Shown in pieces: positions 16,848 through 25,446 of a stretch of DNA of 36,502 nt. Origin of the DNA: Delftia acidovorans (GTDB lineage: Bacteria > Pseudomonadota > Gammaproteobacteria > Burkholderiales > Burkholderiaceae_C); assembly GCA_031286585.1 (NCBI GenBank), contig JAITUC010000036.1, positions 1 through 36,502 on the forward strand, in the 5' to 3' direction. Made by a program: the position numbers and the translations under genes. The notes beneath the pieces are model-generated. The model made no database searches and was not told the origin of the DNA. It worked only from the letters and a program-made list of their open reading frames with translations. Each line of letters begins with the position of its first letter. Position 1 is the stretch's first letter.

Positions 16848-17653
16848 AAAATTTCCTTGGATTGAATGGACCGGCCTTCAGGCCGGTTGGAATGCGGATC
16901 GCTGCCTGGCGCCGCCTGCGCCGGCATGCGGTGGGCCACGGGCACGGAGGCGCCCGACACGGCCGCGCGGCCGCGCCAGGCAGGCTCCAGAATGCGGGCG
17001 CCCGGTACGCGCTTGACGGCCACCACGCAGTACACGCCGCCTAGCATGGGCCAGCCCAACCGTCCCACGCGGTCCATGAACTGCCAGCGCCGCAGCCAGC
17101 GATCCGTCTGCACGGCAGGACGATAGCAGCCGAACTGCACGGCCTCGATCTCGAAGGCCAGCAATCGCAGCCAGTCGCGCAGCCGCCAGTAGCCCACGCC
17201 CCAGCCCACATCGGGCAGGTACACGCCGCGCTCGGCGCGACGCTGCACGCCCAGCAGACTCGCGGGGTTGAGCCCGCACACGACGATACGGCCTTCGGGC
17301 ATCAGCACCCTGGCCGCCTCGCGCAGCACGGCATGCGGGTCCGGCGAGGTCTCCAGCGTGTGGGGCATGACGACGAGGTCAAGGCTGGCCTCGGAAAACG
17401 GCAGCGCGGCCGGATCGGCCAGCAGCGCCACGGGCACCTCCAGCAGCGGAGCCCCCTCGGCGGGCGCCGCATCCTGCGTGGAATCCAGGGCCAGCCAGCG
17501 GTGCGGCATGCGATTGGCGCGCAGCCCCTGGAGCATGGGCATGCCCAACTGCAGGCTGTGATAGCCGAAAATATCGGCCACCGCCTCGTCGCAGCGCTGC
17601 TGCTCCCATTCCAGCAGGTAGTGGCCGAGGGCAGATTGCGTCCAGTGATGCAT
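16844..17653 (-). CDS. Class I SAM-dependent methyltransferase
   Basis: A 269-residue protein with the later part of a methyltransferase-11 domain: [18 protein letters not shown] (motif around the acidic loop) and [22 protein letters not shown]. The usual N-terminal glycine-rich SAM loop (GxGxG) is not obvious, so cofactor binding may differ. This type sits beside rnhA and gloB in many beta-proteobacteria; its substrate is unknown. The start [19 protein letters not shown] was chosen because it begins the conserved region; a start at 17,674 would overlap the divergent gloB start. Confidence 0.75.
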   Translation of the reverse strand: MHHWTQSALGHYLLEWEQQRCDEAVADIFGYHSLQLGMPMLQGLRANRMPHRWLALDSTQDAAPAEGAPLLEVPVALLADPAALPFSEASLDLVVMPHTLETSPDPHAVLREAARVLMPEGRIVVCGLNPASLLGVQRRAERGVYLPDVGWGVGYWRLRDWLRLLAFEIEAVQFGCYRPAVQTDRWLRRWQFMDRVGRLGWPMLGGVYCVVAVKRVPGARILEPAWRGRAAVSGASVPVAHRMPAQAAPGSDPHSNRPEGRSIQSKEIF

Positions 17654-17662
17654 CCCTATAAT
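17636..17662 (+). promoter_or_regulatory. Candidate gloB promoter
   Basis: TTGCGT (17,636-17,641) and a perfect TATAAT (17,657-17,662) lie in the divergent gap. The gloB ATG is only 10 bases after the -10 box, predicting a transcript with almost no leader. The 15-base spacer is short. Confidence 0.5.
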
Positions 17663-17672
17663 TTTGCTGCTC

Positions 17673-18446
17673 ATGAACCTGTTGCCCATCCCCGCTTTTT
17701 CCGACAACTACATCTGGCTGCTGTACGACGCAGGGCAGGCACTGGTCGTCGATCCCGGCGATGCAGCGCCCGTGCTGGCCAGCCTGCGCCAGCTGGACTT
17801 GCAGTTGCAGGGCATTTTAGTCACCCACCACCATGCCGATCATGTCGGCGGCGTGGCGCAGCTGCGCCAGGCCACGGGCGCCCAGGTCTGGGGCCCCGCC
17901 TACGAGCAGTTGCCCGAACCCGTGCAGCGCGTGCAGGGCGGCGAGACCGTGCAGGCCCTGGGCGGCCCCTGGCAGGTCATTGACGTGCCCGGCCACACCA
18001 GCGGCCACATCGCCTTCTACAGCACGGCGGCGCAGGCGCAGCCCGTGCTGTTCTGCGGCGATACCCTGTTTTCAGGGGGATGCGGGCGCCTGTTCGAAGG
18101 CACGCCGCAGCAGATGCAGCAATCGCTGGACGATCTGGCCGCGCTGCCGGACGACACCCTGGTCTGCTGCGCACATGAGTACACAATGTCCAACCTGCGC
18201 TTTGCGCAGGCCGTGGAACCCAACAACCAGGCCCTGGCTCACTACCAGAGGCATTGCCAGGCGTTGCGCGAGGCCGGCCGGCCCACGCTGCCTTCCCTGA
18301 TGGAGACCGAGCGCTCCATCAATCCCTTTCTTAGAACGCGCGAATCCGCGGTGGCCGCCGCCGCCGCCGGCTTCGACGCACAGGTGAGACAGCAGGACCC
18401 CGCCAGCGTGCTGGCCGGCCTGCGCCAATGGAAAAACGTCTTCTGA
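17673..18446 (+). CDS. gloB: Hydroxyacylglutathione hydrolase (glyoxalase II)
   Basis: Metallo-beta-lactamase-fold enzyme that hydrolyses S-lactoylglutathione to lactate and glutathione, the second step of methylglyoxal detoxification in the cytoplasm. The 257-residue product has THHHADHVGG at 51-60 (metal ligands H52, H54, D56, H57), VPGHTSGH, FCGDTLF and the C-terminal glutathione-binding domain. The start MNLLPIPAFSDNYIW is the canonical family N-terminus. The stop TGA shares a base with the ATG of the lytic transglycosylase gene, so the two are cotranscribed. Confidence 0.96.
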   Translation: MNLLPIPAFSDNYIWLLYDAGQALVVDPGDAAPVLASLRQLDLQLQGILVTHHHADHVGGVAQLRQATGAQVWGPAYEQLPEPVQRVQGGETVQALGGPWQVIDVPGHTSGHIAFYSTAAQAQPVLFCGDTLFSGGCGRLFEGTPQQMQQSLDDLAALPDDTLVCCAHEYTMSNLRFAQAVEPNNQALAHYQRHCQALREAGRPTLPSLMETERSINPFLRTRESAVAAAAAGFDAQVRQQDPASVLAGLRQWKNVF

Positions 18447-19981
18447 TGAAACTGCTACACACCCTGCTGCTGGGCAGCCTGCTGGTTCTTGCGGGCTGCG
18501 CCACCACCGGCAGCCCGGACCTGGCCAGCACGGCACCCGCCTCCAGCCCCGCACCGCACTCCCCGATGTACCCCAACGGACCCCTGAGCCCGCTGGGCAC
18601 AGGCAGCGCCGGCAACGGCGGCGTGGCTTCGCTGGAGACCACGGGCGATCTGTGGGTACGCATTCGCCAGGGCTTTGCCATGCCCGACCTGGACCAGGAT
18701 CTGGTCAAGGACCGCGAGCAGTGGTACGCCAGCCGGCCCGACTACATACAGCGCATGACCGAGCGCTCCAGCAAGTACCTGTTCCACATCGTCGAGGAAC
18801 TGGAGCGGCGCAACATGCCCACCGAGCTGGCGCTGCTGCCCTACATCGAGAGCGCCTTCAACCCGCAGGCCGTCTCCACCGCCAAGGCGGCCGGCATGTG
18901 GCAGTTCATGCCGGCCACCGGCACCTATTTCGACCTCAAGCAGAACGCATTCCGCGATGACCGCCGCGACGTGCTGGCCTCCACGCGCGCCGCGCTGGAC
19001 TACCTGCAAAAGCTCTATGACATGTTCGGCGACTGGCACCTGGCCCTGGCCGCCTACAACTGGGGCGAAGGCAGCGTGGGCCGCGCCATCAAGCGCAACG
19101 AGAAGCTGGGCCTGCCCACGGGCTACACCGACCTGCAGATGCCGGCAGAGACCCGCATGTACGTGCCCAAGCTGCAGGCCGTCAAGAACATCGTGGCCAA
19201 CCCCGATGCGTTCAACACCGAGCTGCCGCTGATCGAGAACCACCCCTACTTCCAGACCGTCACCATCACCCGTGACATCGACGTGGAACTGGTGGCCAAG
19301 CTGGCCGACGTGTCGACCGATGACTTCAAGGCGCTGAATCCCAGCTTCCGCAAGCCGGTGATCTTTGCAGCCGGCACGCCGGAAATCCTGCTGCCCTGGG
19401 ACAACGCCAAGGTGTTCCGCCGCAACATGCAGGCCTTCGACGAAGGCCAGTACGCGAGCTGGACCGTGTGGACCGTGCCCTCCACCATCAGCGTGGCCGA
19501 GGCGGCCCAGCGCGTGGGCCTGGGCGAGTCCGACCTGCGCGCCCTCAACAACATCCCGCCGCGCATGCTGATCAAGGCCGGCTCCGCGCTCATGGTGCCG
19601 CGCGGCGCCAACGTGCGAGCCGACGTGGCAGGACACGTGGCCGACAACGGCCAGATCAGCTTTGCCCCCGAGATCGTCACGCGCCGCACCACCATCAAGG
19701 CACGCAAGCGCGACACGCTGATCAGCGTGGCCAACCGCTACGGCGTCAGCGCCTCCAATCTGGCGGACTGGAATGACCTGAAGTCCTCCGCCACCCTGCA
19801 TGCCGGCCAATCGCTGGTGGCCTATCTGCCGGTGCGTGCCAGCAGCGGCGGCAATGCCAGGGCGGCCAAATCCACGGGAACCGCGCGCAAGGTGGCCGTG
19901 CAACCGCAAAACCGCAACGCCAAGGCGTCGGTCACCACGGCACCGCGCGGCGGCAAGCCATCCAAGGTGAAAAAGCACTGA
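18446..19981 (+). CDS. mltD: Membrane-bound lytic murein transglycosylase with LysM domain (MltD-like)
   Basis: A 511-residue lipoprotein that cleaves peptidoglycan glycan strands to 1,6-anhydromuramyl ends. A signal with lipobox LAGC puts the lipidated cysteine at C18. The SLT domain has catalytic E135 in YIESAFNP followed by GMWQFMPATG and AAYNWGEG. Two LysM-like repeats follow (near 335-390 and 415-460), the second clear in DTLISVANRYGVSASNLADWN. A basic tail rich in Lys/Ala ends the protein. The gene follows gloB with a one-base TGATG overlap and is closed by a strong terminator. Confidence 0.93.
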   Translation: MKLLHTLLLGSLLVLAGCATTGSPDLASTAPASSPAPHSPMYPNGPLSPLGTGSAGNGGVASLETTGDLWVRIRQGFAMPDLDQDLVKDREQWYASRPDYIQRMTERSSKYLFHIVEELERRNMPTELALLPYIESAFNPQAVSTAKAAGMWQFMPATGTYFDLKQNAFRDDRRDVLASTRAALDYLQKLYDMFGDWHLALAAYNWGEGSVGRAIKRNEKLGLPTGYTDLQMPAETRMYVPKLQAVKNIVANPDAFNTELPLIENHPYFQTVTITRDIDVELVAKLADVSTDDFKALNPSFRKPVIFAAGTPEILLPWDNAKVFRRNMQAFDEGQYASWTVWTVPSTISVAEAAQRVGLGESDLRALNNIPPRMLIKAGSALMVPRGANVRADVAGHVADNGQISFAPEIVTRRTTIKARKRDTLISVANRYGVSASNLADWNDLKSSATLHAGQSLVAYLPVRASSGGNARAAKSTGTARKVAVQPQNRNAKASVTTAPRGGKPSKVKKH

Positions 19982-20016
19982 AGGCGCTGAAGGTGCCGTC
20001 ACCGCCCCACTCCACA

Positions 20017-20040
20017 GAGCCCGCTTTCGCGGGCTCTTTT
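20017..20040 (+). terminator. Rho-independent terminator after mltD
   Basis: An eight-base perfect stem, GAGCCCGC-TTTC-GCGGGCTC, is followed by TTTT. It is 35 bases after the mltD stop and separates it from the convergent binding-protein gene. Confidence 0.85.
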
Positions 20041-20057
20041 GCGTGCGGTCCAGAGGC

Positions 20058-21086
20058 TCAGGTGTGGAAACGCTGGCGTGACTGCCGCACGAATTCGTTG
20101 GTGAACGAGCGCTCCAGGTCGATGCCGCTGCGCGCCAGCGCAGGGTTGAGCCGGACCAGGGAGCGCAGGGCCGTGGCGGGCCCGTCATCGGGCATCAGGC
20201 CATCGGGCGAGATGGTGGTGCGCATGTGCTCGAAGGCCGACAGATAGGCGCGCCGCGATCCCAGCAGATAGGGAGCGGGCACGGCCCTGAGCACATCCAT
20301 GGGCGCGGCGGTCTGCAGCCACTTGAGCGATCGGACCATGGCATTGCTCAGCGCCTGGGCCTTGGCCGGGTTCCTGCGCAGGAAGGCCTGGGTCGCGTAC
20401 AGCGTGCCCGAGGGCATGGAGCCGCCGTACAGCTGCGCGCTGCTGCGCAGATCACGCAGATCCCTGACGATGCGCACGGCACCCTTGTCCTCCAGCACGC
20501 TCATCAGCGGGTCCGCATGGCACAGCGCGTGCACGCGCCCGGTGCGCAGCGCCTCCATGGCGTCTGGCCCCGAGCCCACCCCCACCAGTTGCACCAGATC
20601 GGGCTCCAGGCCGTCGCCCAGCATCATCAGTTGCACGGCCCGGGCCGTGGATGCGCCCAGCGAGGACACGCCCACGCGCCGCCCGCGCAGATCGGCCAGG
20701 GTCTGGTAGCGCGGCATCCAGCGCGAGGACACGCCCAGCGCGATCTGCGGCGCACGCCCCTGCACCACAAAGGCACGCAGCAGACTGCCGCGCTGCTGTG
20801 CCATAAGCGTGTGTTCATAGGCACCCGCGCACACATCGGCAGCGCCCGACTCCAGCGCCTGCAGCGACTGCGACCCGCCCGGATAGTCATCGATGCGCAC
20901 GGTCAGGCCCTCGGCCTCGAAGTACCCGAGTTGCTGGGCAATCACCAGCGGCAGGTAATACAGCAGGCCCTGGCCGCCCACGGAAATCGTCACCAGCTCG
21001 GCCGAACCGAGGGAAGGGAGCGACCAAAGGGAACCCAGCCCCATGAGGCTCAACAAGGTTCGGCGATCAAGCACGTGGGAAGACAT
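20058..21086 (-). CDS. NitT/TauT-type ABC transporter substrate-binding protein, orphan
   Basis: A 342-residue periplasmic binding protein of the SsuA/TauA/ThiY-like group. An N-terminal export signal with a twin arginine (DRRTLLSLMGLGSLWSL) is followed by the mature domain starting VTISVGGQGLLYYLPLVIAQ and the family motif LGYFEAEGLTVRIDDYPGG. The LADLRGRRVGVSSLGAST block is typical. Ligands in this family include sulfonates, nitrate, bicarbonate and pyrimidine precursors; the sequence does not decide. No permease or ATPase gene is adjacent, so it must work with a distant transporter. It is transcribed alone, between a terminator and a MAPEG gene. Confidence 0.85.
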   Translation of the reverse strand: MSSHVLDRRTLLSLMGLGSLWSLPSLGSAELVTISVGGQGLLYYLPLVIAQQLGYFEAEGLTVRIDDYPGGSQSLQALESGAADVCAGAYEHTLMAQQRGSLLRAFVVQGRAPQIALGVSSRWMPRYQTLADLRGRRVGVSSLGASTARAVQLMMLGDGLEPDLVQLVGVGSGPDAMEALRTGRVHALCHADPLMSVLEDKGAVRIVRDLRDLRSSAQLYGGSMPSGTLYATQAFLRRNPAKAQALSNAMVRSLKWLQTAAPMDVLRAVPAPYLLGSRRAYLSAFEHMRTTISPDGLMPDDGPATALRSLVRLNPALARSGIDLERSFTNEFVRQSRQRFHT

Positions 21087-21227
21087 GATGGTTATTTTGC
21101 TGCAGTGCAGCACGATCATGCCCAGAGCCCGCATGCACAGCATCGGTGCTTGCCCGTATGTGAAACGCCGTAGGCTTCAGGGCCAGCCCCGCGCGCGGTG
21201 GACGCGCGCCCGGCCCTGGCACGGGCC

Positions 21228-21659
21228 TCAGTGGTAGCCCGCGAAAAACAGCAGCAGATTCACCACCAGCGCCAGCGCCCAGACCAGACTGCGCAACGTG
21301 GCGCGGTCCGTCACATAGAAGGCGATGTAGGCAATGCGCAACACAACAAAGACCACGGCCAGGCCATCGACACGCGCGGACGGCGCGCCCAATTGCCAGG
21401 CCACCAGCAGGGCGCCAATGAAGAACGGCAGGCACTCGAAGCTATTGGCCTGCGCCGCGTTGGCCCGTGCCTGGTAGCCGGTTTGCTGCGCCAGCCAGGC
21501 CCGGGGATCGTGATTGTCGAAACCGCGCTGCCCCGGCCGGTGCTTCATGCCGGGCGCCTTGGCGATGTAGGCGCAGGCCAGCGGCAGCAGGGCCGCCACC
21601 AGCAGGCACCAATGCGCGATGGAGAAGCCGCCGGGCGGCAGGATGACAGAGGTCGGCAT
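21228..21659 (-). CDS. MAPEG family membrane protein
   Basis: A 143-residue integral membrane protein of the MAPEG superfamily (membrane-associated eicosanoid and glutathione proteins). Four hydrophobic segments are visible, and the family motif RANAAQANSFECLPFF lies between the first and second. AGGAG stands before the ATG. Bacterial members are poorly characterised; some have glutathione transferase activity. It follows recR on the same strand with a 45-base gap, an arrangement that seems common in Comamonadaceae. Confidence 0.85.
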   Translation of the reverse strand: MPTSVILPPGGFSIAHWCLLVAALLPLACAYIAKAPGMKHRPGQRGFDNHDPRAWLAQQTGYQARANAAQANSFECLPFFIGALLVAWQLGAPSARVDGLAVVFVVLRIAYIAFYVTDRATLRSLVWALALVVNLLLFFAGYH

Positions 21660-21704
21660 ACAGGCTCCTGATGAAAATACAAGAAACGACAGCCGCCTCG
21701 GCCA

Positions 21705-22295
21705 CTAACGGCGGTCTACCAGCGCATGGGCGATCGTACCCAGGTCCACGTATTCGAGTTCGCTGCCTATGGGCACGCCGCGCGCCAGCCTCGTCACATG
21801 GATGCCGCGCGCCTTCAAGGCCTCGCTGATCGCATGGGCCGTGGCCTCGCCCTCGGCCGTGAAGCTGGTGGCCAGGATCACCTCCTGCACCTTGCCGTCG
21901 CCAGCGCGCTCCAGCAGGGATGACAGGTTCAGATCGCGCGGACCTATGCCGTCGAGTGGCGACAGCCGTCCCATCAGCACGTAGTAGTAGCCCTGGTAGG
22001 CACCCGTGCGCTCCATGGCCGCCATATCGGCGGGCGCCTCCACCACGCACAGCCGGGCCGCGTCACGCCCTTCATCCTGGCAGATGGAGCAGATGCGGCC
22101 TTCGGTGAAGGTATGGCAGCGCTCGCAGTGGCTGACCGACTCCACGGCCGTGGTCAGGGCACGCGCCAGTTGCCGCGCGCCGTCCTGGTCGCGCTGCAGC
22201 AGGTGGAAGGCCATGCGCTGCGCCGACTTGATGCCCACACCCGGGAGCCTGCGCAAGGCCTCGATCAGGCCATCGAGCGATTGCACGTCCGACAT
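21705..22295 (-). CDS. recR: Recombination mediator RecR
   Basis: RecR acts with RecF and RecO to load RecA on gapped single-stranded DNA. The 196-residue product has the N-terminal helix-hairpin-helix ([19 protein letters not shown]), a zinc finger with C57, C60, C69 and C72, and the Toprim domain ([20 protein letters not shown], then [14 protein letters not shown]). Length is standard. A good AAGGAAG site lies upstream. A terminator hairpin separates it from ybaB, so it may rely on read-through or its own promoter despite the conserved dnaX-ybaB-recR order. Confidence 0.97.
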   Translation of the reverse strand: MSDVQSLDGLIEALRRLPGVGIKSAQRMAFHLLQRDQDGARQLARALTTAVESVSHCERCHTFTEGRICSICQDEGRDAARLCVVEAPADMAAMERTGAYQGYYYVLMGRLSPLDGIGPRDLNLSSLLERAGDGKVQEVILATSFTAEGEATAHAISEALKARGIHVTRLARGVPIGSELEYVDLGTIAHALVDRR

Positions 22296-22327
22296 GGCAG
22301 CTTCCTTTCAATGGAGAAGGTTCTCAG

Positions 22328-22356
22328 AAAAAAAGCGATCTGCAGGGGCAGATCGC
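22328..22356 (-). terminator. Rho-independent terminator between ybaB and recR
   Basis: On the minus strand GCGATCTGC-CCCT-GCAGATCGC forms a nine-base perfect stem followed by seven T. It lies 33 bases before the recR start and after ybaB. Confidence 0.85.
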
Positions 22357-22371
22357 TCGATGGTCGCTTAA

Positions 22372-22393
22372 CGGCCATTCAGCGGCCATTCAG
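22372..22393. repeat. 11-base perfect tandem duplication
   Basis: CGGCCATTCAG occurs twice in direct succession in the ybaB-recR spacer. It has no recognised function; replication slippage can produce it. Confidence 0.6.
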
Positions 22394-22484
22394 CAGTCAC
22401 TCAACCGCATCGGGCGGCAGGAGAAACCGGCATGGCCTCTCCCGGCAGTCCGGCCCGCGGTCCGGGTGTGGCCCAGGACGCGGC

Positions 22485-22817
22485 TCAGAACGGGAACTTC
22501 ATGCCGCCGGGAAGACCGGGCATGCCGGCCGTGAGCTTGCCCATCTTCTCGTTGGAAGTCTCTTCGGCCTTGCGCACGGCGGCATTGAAGGCGGCAGCCA
22601 CCAGGTCTTCCAGCATGTCCTTGTCTTCGGCCAGCAGGCTGGGGTCGATGGTGATGCGCTTGACGTCGTGCTTGCAGGTCATGACCACCTTCACCAGGCC
22701 CGCGCCCGATTCGCCTTCCACCTCGATGTTGCCCAGTTCATCCTGGGCCTTCTTGAGGTTGTCCTGCATGGCCTGGGCTTGCTTCATCAGGCCGGCCAGT
22801 TGTCCTTTGTTGAACAT
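22485..22817 (-). CDS. ybaB: YbaB/EbfC family nucleoid-associated protein
   Basis: A 110-residue DNA-binding protein of the YbaB/EbfC family, a small dimeric nucleoid-associated factor. Features are the N-terminal coiled helix [20 protein letters not shown], the central [19 protein letters not shown] strand-turn block and a glycine-rich C-terminus. It lies 47 bases after dnaX in the usual dnaX-ybaB-recR order. The sequence fits Comamonadaceae better than Burkholderia by recall. Confidence 0.95.
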   Translation of the reverse strand: MFNKGQLAGLMKQAQAMQDNLKKAQDELGNIEVEGESGAGLVKVVMTCKHDVKRITIDPSLLAEDKDMLEDLVAAAFNAAVRKAEETSNEKMGKLTAGMPGLPGGMKFPF

Positions 22818-22864
22818 GTGAGTTCCTTCTTCTGTAGGGTAAAAACGAAACGCTCTAGGGCGTG

Positions 22865-25027
22865 TCAGGGCTGAATGGATACGGGCTTGATACTGCCAGG
22901 CACGATTTTCGCGCCATGGCTGCGGATCAGGGTCTGCACCAGCGAATGATTCATCACGATGTCTTCTGCAATGCGCTGGCGCTCATGGCTGGCCACCGCA
23001 TTGCGCCGCGCGGGGCTGTCTGCCACGGCGCCCTGCTCGACATGCAGTTGCCGCGCCAGGCCAGCGGCCTCCAGCGCCGCACGCAGGCGCTCGCGCGTGG
23101 CGGGCTGCGCCAGCGAGCTGCTTTCCACGCGCAGCGTCCATGCATCGCCATCGCGCGCCACCAGTTGCGACTGCAGCGCCAGTTGCCGCGCCAGCGCCGT
23201 GACGGCCTCGGCCTGCACCAGTTGCTGGACGGCAGCGTGCCAGACATCGCCCTCGGGCGTGCGCTCCACGGTCGGCGCGGGTGGCGCATCGGGGGACTGG
23301 CGGCCACGTTCGGGAGCGAAGTCCTGCACATCGATCTGAGTGTCGGTCTGCGGTTCGGCCTGCCGTGCCACGGCAGCGGCAGGCGGCTCCAGGGCCAGAT
23401 CCCCGTCATCGCTCCAGCGGCCTTCGTCGGCCCAGCCTTCATCGGGCATCCCGGCCCACGCGCCCTCGTCCGGCGCATCGGCGTCCTGCGCCAGCGGCGC
23501 CTCGTCGGCAGAAGAGTCTTCGTCTTCCTGCCCCGCATCCACGGGATCGGCCACGGTCTCTTGGGCGGCACCGGCGACCGGCTTCACCTCCGGAGCAGCG
23601 GAAGGCCTGGCCTCCTGGACAGGCGCAAGCACGGGTTCTGGCCTGGCAACTGCAACCTCGGCTACCTGAACAGGCGCTGGGGTCGCAACGGCTCGCACGA
23701 CGGGCGTGGCCACGGCGGGCGCAGCGGTCACGGCAGAGGCGACGGGCGCGACAGGCGCAGGAGGTGCAGGAGGTGCGACCGGGACGGGCATGGCCGCCTT
23801 GGCTGGCACAACGGGAGCCTCGGGCACAGCGGGCTGTGCGGGCCGCGCCTGCGCTACGGGCGCAGGGGATTCAGGCTTCGCCGTGGAGGGGGTCAGCGCT
23901 GGAGTTTTTTTTTCAGCCGCGCCCGGGGCAGGCTCTGCAGATGGCGGCTTGAACGCCAGCAGCCGCAGCAGTGCCATGGTCAGCGCCGCGTATTCGTCGG
24001 GCGCCAGGCCCAGTTCGGCCCGGCCATGCAGGCAGATGCTGTAGAGCAGCTGGGTTTCGTCACGCGGCATCAGCAGCGCAAGGCGGGCGATCTCTGCGGC
24101 CTCTGGATCGCTGGCGTCGGCGGCCATCTGCGGCACGGCCTGGGCCACGGCCATGCGTTGCAGCACGGCGCACATTTCCTCCAGCGTGGAGGCGGCGGAC
24201 AGGCCATTGCGGCGCAGGGCCTCGGCGGTTTCCACCACCACCTGGCCATCGGCCTGGGCCAGTGCCTCGATCAGGCGGAACACATGGCTGCGGTCCACGC
24301 TGCCCAGCATCTGGCGCACCGTGGCCTCCTGCAGCTGTCCGCTGCCAAAGGCAATCGCCTGGTCCGTCAGCGACAGCGCATCGCGCATGGAGCCACGCGC
24401 GGCGCGCGACAGCAGGCGCAAGGCCTGGGGTTCGAAGGCCACGCCTTCCTGCCCCAGCACCTGGCCCAGATGCTCCAGCACGGTCTCGGGCGCCATGGGC
24501 CGCAGGTTGAACTGCAGGCAGCGGCTGAGCACGGTCACGGGCACCTTCTGCGGGTCGGTGGTGGCCAGCACGAACTTCAGGTATTCGGGCGGCTCCTCCA
24601 GCGTCTTGAGCATGGCGTTGAAGGCCGTGTTCGTGAGCATGTGCACTTCGTCGATCATGTAGACCTTGAAGCGCGCATCCACCGGCGCATAGACCGCGCG
24701 CTCGAGCAGCGCGGCCATTTCGTCCACGCCACGATTGCTCGCCGCGTCCATCTCGACATAATCGACGAAGCGGCCCTCGTCGATTTCCCGGCACGCGCGA
24801 CAAACGCCGCACGGCCTGGACGTCACGCCAGTCTCACAGTTGAGCGCCTTGGCGAAGATGCGCGAGAGCGTCGTCTTGCCCACGCCGCGCGTGCCCGTGA
24901 AAAGGTACGCGTGATGCAGACGCCCGCCGTCGAGCGCATGCGTGAGCGCGCGCACTACGTGCTCCTGTCCGACGAGCGAAGCGAAATCCTTCGGCCGCCA
25001 CTTGCGTGCGAGAACTTGATAGGTCAT
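22865..25027 (-). CDS. dnaX: DNA polymerase III subunit tau (DnaX), probably chimeric
   Basis: The 720-residue clamp-loader ATPase tau subunit. The Walker A motif is GTRGVGKT (45-52), the zinc module C64, C73, C76 and C79, Walker B DEVH (126-129) and the arginine-finger SRC (168-170). Domains I-III end near residue 360; a long Pro/Ala-rich linker with an acidic stretch and the C-terminal polymerase-binding domain follow. The first about 130 residues look Burkholderia-like ([20 protein letters not shown]); from about 135-150 on they look Comamonadaceae-like. An A9 run at codons 372-375 could yield a gamma-like form. The start follows family homology. ffs lies upstream on the same strand. Confidence 0.93.
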   Translation of the reverse strand: MTYQVLARKWRPKDFASLVGQEHVVRALTHALDGGRLHHAYLFTGTRGVGKTTLSRIFAKALNCETGVTSRPCGVCRACREIDEGRFVDYVEMDAASNRGVDEMAALLERAVYAPVDARFKVYMIDEVHMLTNTAFNAMLKTLEEPPEYLKFVLATTDPQKVPVTVLSRCLQFNLRPMAPETVLEHLGQVLGQEGVAFEPQALRLLSRAARGSMRDALSLTDQAIAFGSGQLQEATVRQMLGSVDRSHVFRLIEALAQADGQVVVETAEALRRNGLSAASTLEEMCAVLQRMAVAQAVPQMAADASDPEAAEIARLALLMPRDETQLLYSICLHGRAELGLAPDEYAALTMALLRLLAFKPPSAEPAPGAAEKKTPALTPSTAKPESPAPVAQARPAQPAVPEAPVVPAKAAMPVPVAPPAPPAPVAPVASAVTAAPAVATPVVRAVATPAPVQVAEVAVARPEPVLAPVQEARPSAAPEVKPVAGAAQETVADPVDAGQEDEDSSADEAPLAQDADAPDEGAWAGMPDEGWADEGRWSDDGDLALEPPAAAVARQAEPQTDTQIDVQDFAPERGRQSPDAPPAPTVERTPEGDVWHAAVQQLVQAEAVTALARQLALQSQLVARDGDAWTLRVESSSLAQPATRERLRAALEAAGLARQLHVEQGAVADSPARRNAVASHERQRIAEDIVMNHSLVQTLIRSHGAKIVPGSIKPVSIQP
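23905..23913 (-). other. A9 slippery run in dnaX (candidate gamma-forming site)
   Basis: Read on the coding strand, GAA AAA AAA ACT encodes E372-K-K-T within a very GC-rich gene. It lies just after domain III. One extra A (or a -1 ribosomal shift) leads to TGA at 23,871-23,873 and a 385-residue product; one lost A leads to TGA at 23,893-23,895 and 377 residues. An A9 run at the comparable place in Thermus thermophilus dnaX works by transcriptional slippage. No upstream Shine-Dalgarno-like stimulator as in E. coli is seen. Confidence 0.6.
24580..24655. other. Apparent lineage junction inside dnaX
   Basis: Between codons about 125 and 150 of dnaX the sequence changes from Burkholderia-like (to the right) to Comamonadaceae-like (to the left). 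The segment codes for the highly conserved DEVHMLT and [11 protein letters not shown] motifs, where the two lineages share near-identical DNA. No insertion sequence, tRNA or attachment site is present. Confidence 0.7.
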
Positions 25028-25312
25028 CCGGAAATTGTATCAGCAACGCCCGCGCGTTCCGATGAATCGAAAAGCGCCGCGCGCCCCGCGCACGGGCGCG
25101 CCGGGCCGCCTGCGCCGGATCGCTTCGGGACATCTCGCGTAGACCTTGCCGCCCCGCTTTCATGCACACCATCGCCATGCGCGGCAATGCCGGGAACGGA
25201 CACGACGAACGAGAACCGGCGACGCAGAAACGGCGCGCTCAGCGGGAGAGATCAACTACGAGGAACGAGGAAGGAATAACGGAAACGGCGAACAGCGAAG
25301 AAAAATGGAAGG

Positions 25313-25410
25313 TGACGAGCCTGACCCTCGGCACTGGCGGAAAACGGCTGTGGCTGCTTCGTTCCCGACCTGACCAGGTTGACCGCCCCTCCATGCGAGG
25401 AGGCCCGTCA
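25313..25410 (-). ncRNA. ffs: 4.5S signal recognition particle RNA
   Basis: The minus strand contains the universal SRP core ACCTGGTCAGGTCGGGAACG followed by AAGCAGCC, which binds Ffh in domain IV. The ends were set by a ten-base closing helix: TGACGGGCCT at the 5' side pairs with AGGCTCGTCA at the 3' side, with one G-U pair, giving about 98 nt. This short form, without an Alu domain, is usual in proteobacteria. It lies upstream of dnaX, the Burkholderia order. The 285 bases between it and the dnaX start hold no gene I can support. Confidence 0.93.
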
Positions 25411-25416
25411 CGGCGC

Positions 25417-25446
25417 ATTCTAACATTGGTTGCGCCGCATTGCGAA
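25417..25446 (-). promoter_or_regulatory. Candidate ffs promoter
   Basis: On the minus strand TTCGCA (25,441-25,446), an 18-base spacer and TAGAAT (25,417-25,422) precede the predicted RNA 5' end at 25,410 by seven bases, as expected for sigma-70. Confidence 0.6.

Noticed and set aside
24500..24900. Integration of a mobile element as the cause of the junction
   Set aside because: No transposase, integrase, tRNA end, inverted repeat or target duplication is visible, and the dnaX frame runs through unbroken.
22862..25279. An 805-codon open frame on the plus strand opposite dnaX
   Set aside because: It is the shadow of dnaX: rich in His, Arg and Gly, without motifs, and crossing the lineage junction with no change in character.
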